From contig JBBQNJ010000037.1 of assembly GCA_038329845.1 (NCBI GenBank), forward strand, positions 1 to 44,526: DNA of 44,526 nt, given 5' to 3'. Numbering within the stretch: the first letter of the stretch is position 1; each line of letters opens with the position of its first letter. Below are positions 43,640-44,526 of the stretch, piece after piece. Both the position numbers and the translations under genes were made by a program. The stretch comes from JBBQNJ01 sp038329845 (lineage in GTDB: Bacteria; Planctomycetota; Phycisphaerae; Tepidisphaerales; Tepidisphaeraceae). A model generated the notes under the pieces. That model did no database searches and was not told the origin of the DNA. It was given only the letters and a program-made list of their open reading frames with translations.

Positions 43640-43666
43640 GAAGTTCTCTCATCCTTGGGTCAATGG

Positions 43667-44388
43667 TTAATGCGAAAGCGAAAGCGACTCGATCGCCGGA
43701 TCGCGCCAGGGACTGCTCGGCAGCGCGGTTTTGGCTTGTGATCCCGGCTCGTTCACGATCACGCTCCGCACGCCGTTCACCCGGTCGACCGAGAAGGTCA
43801 GCGGGCCTTTCATCGCCATCGTGATGCGGGCCTCGACCTCGGCGAATCGCACAATCACCCCCGGATGCGCCGCCGACTGCACGAACACCTCGGCCCGCGC
43901 CAAGGACCGTGCCTGCGCCTATCGGCGCTCGATCTCCTGGAGCATCTTGCCGATCTGCTCTTCCAACTCGCCCGATTCGTACAATAGCTCGGTGGCCCGC
44001 TCCTTCTCCGCGGCGGTCAGGCCTTTCTGATTTCGGATCAACGGGGCGACGGCGGTCTTGAGCCGTTCGAGTTCGGCGATCCGGCCCGCCAGCGCCGACC
44101 CATGCTCCGCCCCGAATCGGCGCAGCGATTCGTCGATCCCCGCCTGGACGATCGTGGGAATCCCCGCGGACGAACCGAGTACACCGCGGCGCACGCCCCC
44201 CAGCGCCGTGATATGCCCACCGACGACCATGGCGCCGGACAGATCGCAGATTCCCCGGTAAATCAGGCGGGATTGAGTCAGTTCGCGGGCGATGGTGACG
44301 TTGCGGCCGGCCTCGAGATGGGCGCGGTTGGCGAAACGGGCGACTAAGTCGCCGCCGACCACACAAGAGCCCTTTCCCTTGCCGCTAG
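43667..44388 (-). pseudogene. fapA: fapA (DUF342) remnant, interrupted
   Basis: The C-terminal half of a DUF342/FapA polymer-type protein. The open part reads GKGKGSCVVGGDLVARFA, then SGAMVVGGHITALGGVRRG and a helix-rich part ending LEEQIGKMLQEIERR, where an in-frame TAG (complement of 43919-43921) stops it. The same frame resumes as AQARSLARAEVFVQSAAH and continues to a TAA at 43667. The N-terminal half is absent: the frame runs back to a CTAG at 44385-44388, beyond which IS630-type sequence begins. Both the nonsense codon and the truncation indicate decay, although a TTG at 43903 could start a short tail protein. Confidence 0.8.
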
Positions 44389-44526
44389 AGCATTTTTCAT
44401 CCGGTCATAGCGTAGCCGCAGTGGCCGATGAAGTTGCGGGCGTCCTGGGGGGTGATCGAGGCCAGCGCCTCGCCGATGGCGTTGTAAACCCCCTCCACCG
44501 TTCGCCGCGACAGCTTTCGCAGCAGC
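44386..44526 (-). mobile_element. IS630-family insertion sequence, partial
   Basis: The end of an insertion sequence that runs off the right edge. It enters fapA at CTAG (44385-44388), the target motif preferred by IS630/Tc1-type elements, which duplicate TA. Its end begins GAGCATTTTTCATCCGGTCA. The transposase C-terminus is inside. Confidence 0.7.
44397..44526 (-). CDS. IS630-family transposase, C-terminal fragment
   Basis: The last 42 codons before a TGA (complement of 44397-44399). They read in part LSRRTVEGVYNAIGEALAS and DARNFIGHCGYAMTG, matching the conserved end of IS630-type DDE transposases (RTVEALW..IG...F.P.EC.N.F...GY). The catalytic Asp/Glu residues lie outside the window. The gene is on the same strand as the fapA remnant. 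Confidence 0.8.
   Translation of the reverse strand, partial: LLRKLSRRTVEGVYNAIGEALASITPQDARNFIGHCGYAMTG

Overview
The window is about 44.5 kb of a GC-rich bacterial chromosome. The gene set points to a planctomycete, most likely of the Phycisphaerae type: a DUF4175-like giant envelope protein, a SpoIIE phosphatase with a planctomycete-style N-terminus, a TMTC-like membrane TPR protein, the futalosine menaquinone pathway, a secreted sialidase and a GH39 hydrolase. That placement is inferred from gene content; no rRNA or tRNA gene was seen.

Layout, left to right. A broken-off sensor kinase, miaA and a GT4 glycosyltransferase lie on the minus strand (1-3411). The DUF4175-like gene (3793-7122) converges on sat, followed by glyS and rpsT (7293-10629), all minus. 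A RhlE-type helicase and an exported protein with a degenerate protease domain are on plus (11017-14247). Two small ORFs, rph and mqnE follow. A RAYT transposase with tandemly duplicated ends (17279-18240) sits between mqnE and a GH33 sialidase. A minus-strand membrane pair (HTTM-DCC plus partner) is divergent from the TMTC-like gene. Next come tyrS, a DUF2459-like lipoprotein and a hybrid histidine kinase. On the minus strand are argC and then the ribosomal cluster rplS-trmD-rpsP, without rimM at its usual place. A GH39 gene converges on mutY plus a PD-(D/E)XK-like gene. After a small DUF4926-like gene come a SpoIIE phosphatase, an HTH-EIIA gene translationally coupled to an orphan HyfB-like proton-channel subunit, amtB and cheX. 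The right edge holds a fapA remnant cut by an IS630-family element.

Housekeeping functions dominate: translation (miaA, glyS, tyrS, rpsT, rplS, rpsP, trmD), RNA processing (rph, helicase), DNA repair (mutY), and sulfur, arginine, ammonium and quinone metabolism. What stands out is between the genes. There are at least five distinct palindromic or REP/MITE-like elements, two of one family. Several unrelated tandem repeats (periods about 17, 20, 43, 61, 61 and 115 nt) are nearly all placed at gene 3' ends. There is also a candidate short RNA ending in a textbook terminator. The most system-like observations are the HTH-EIIA/HyfB pair, the mutY/nuclease-fold pair, and a RAYT element that has remodelled both neighbouring genes. 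No defence island, CRISPR array, prophage or biosynthetic cluster was found.
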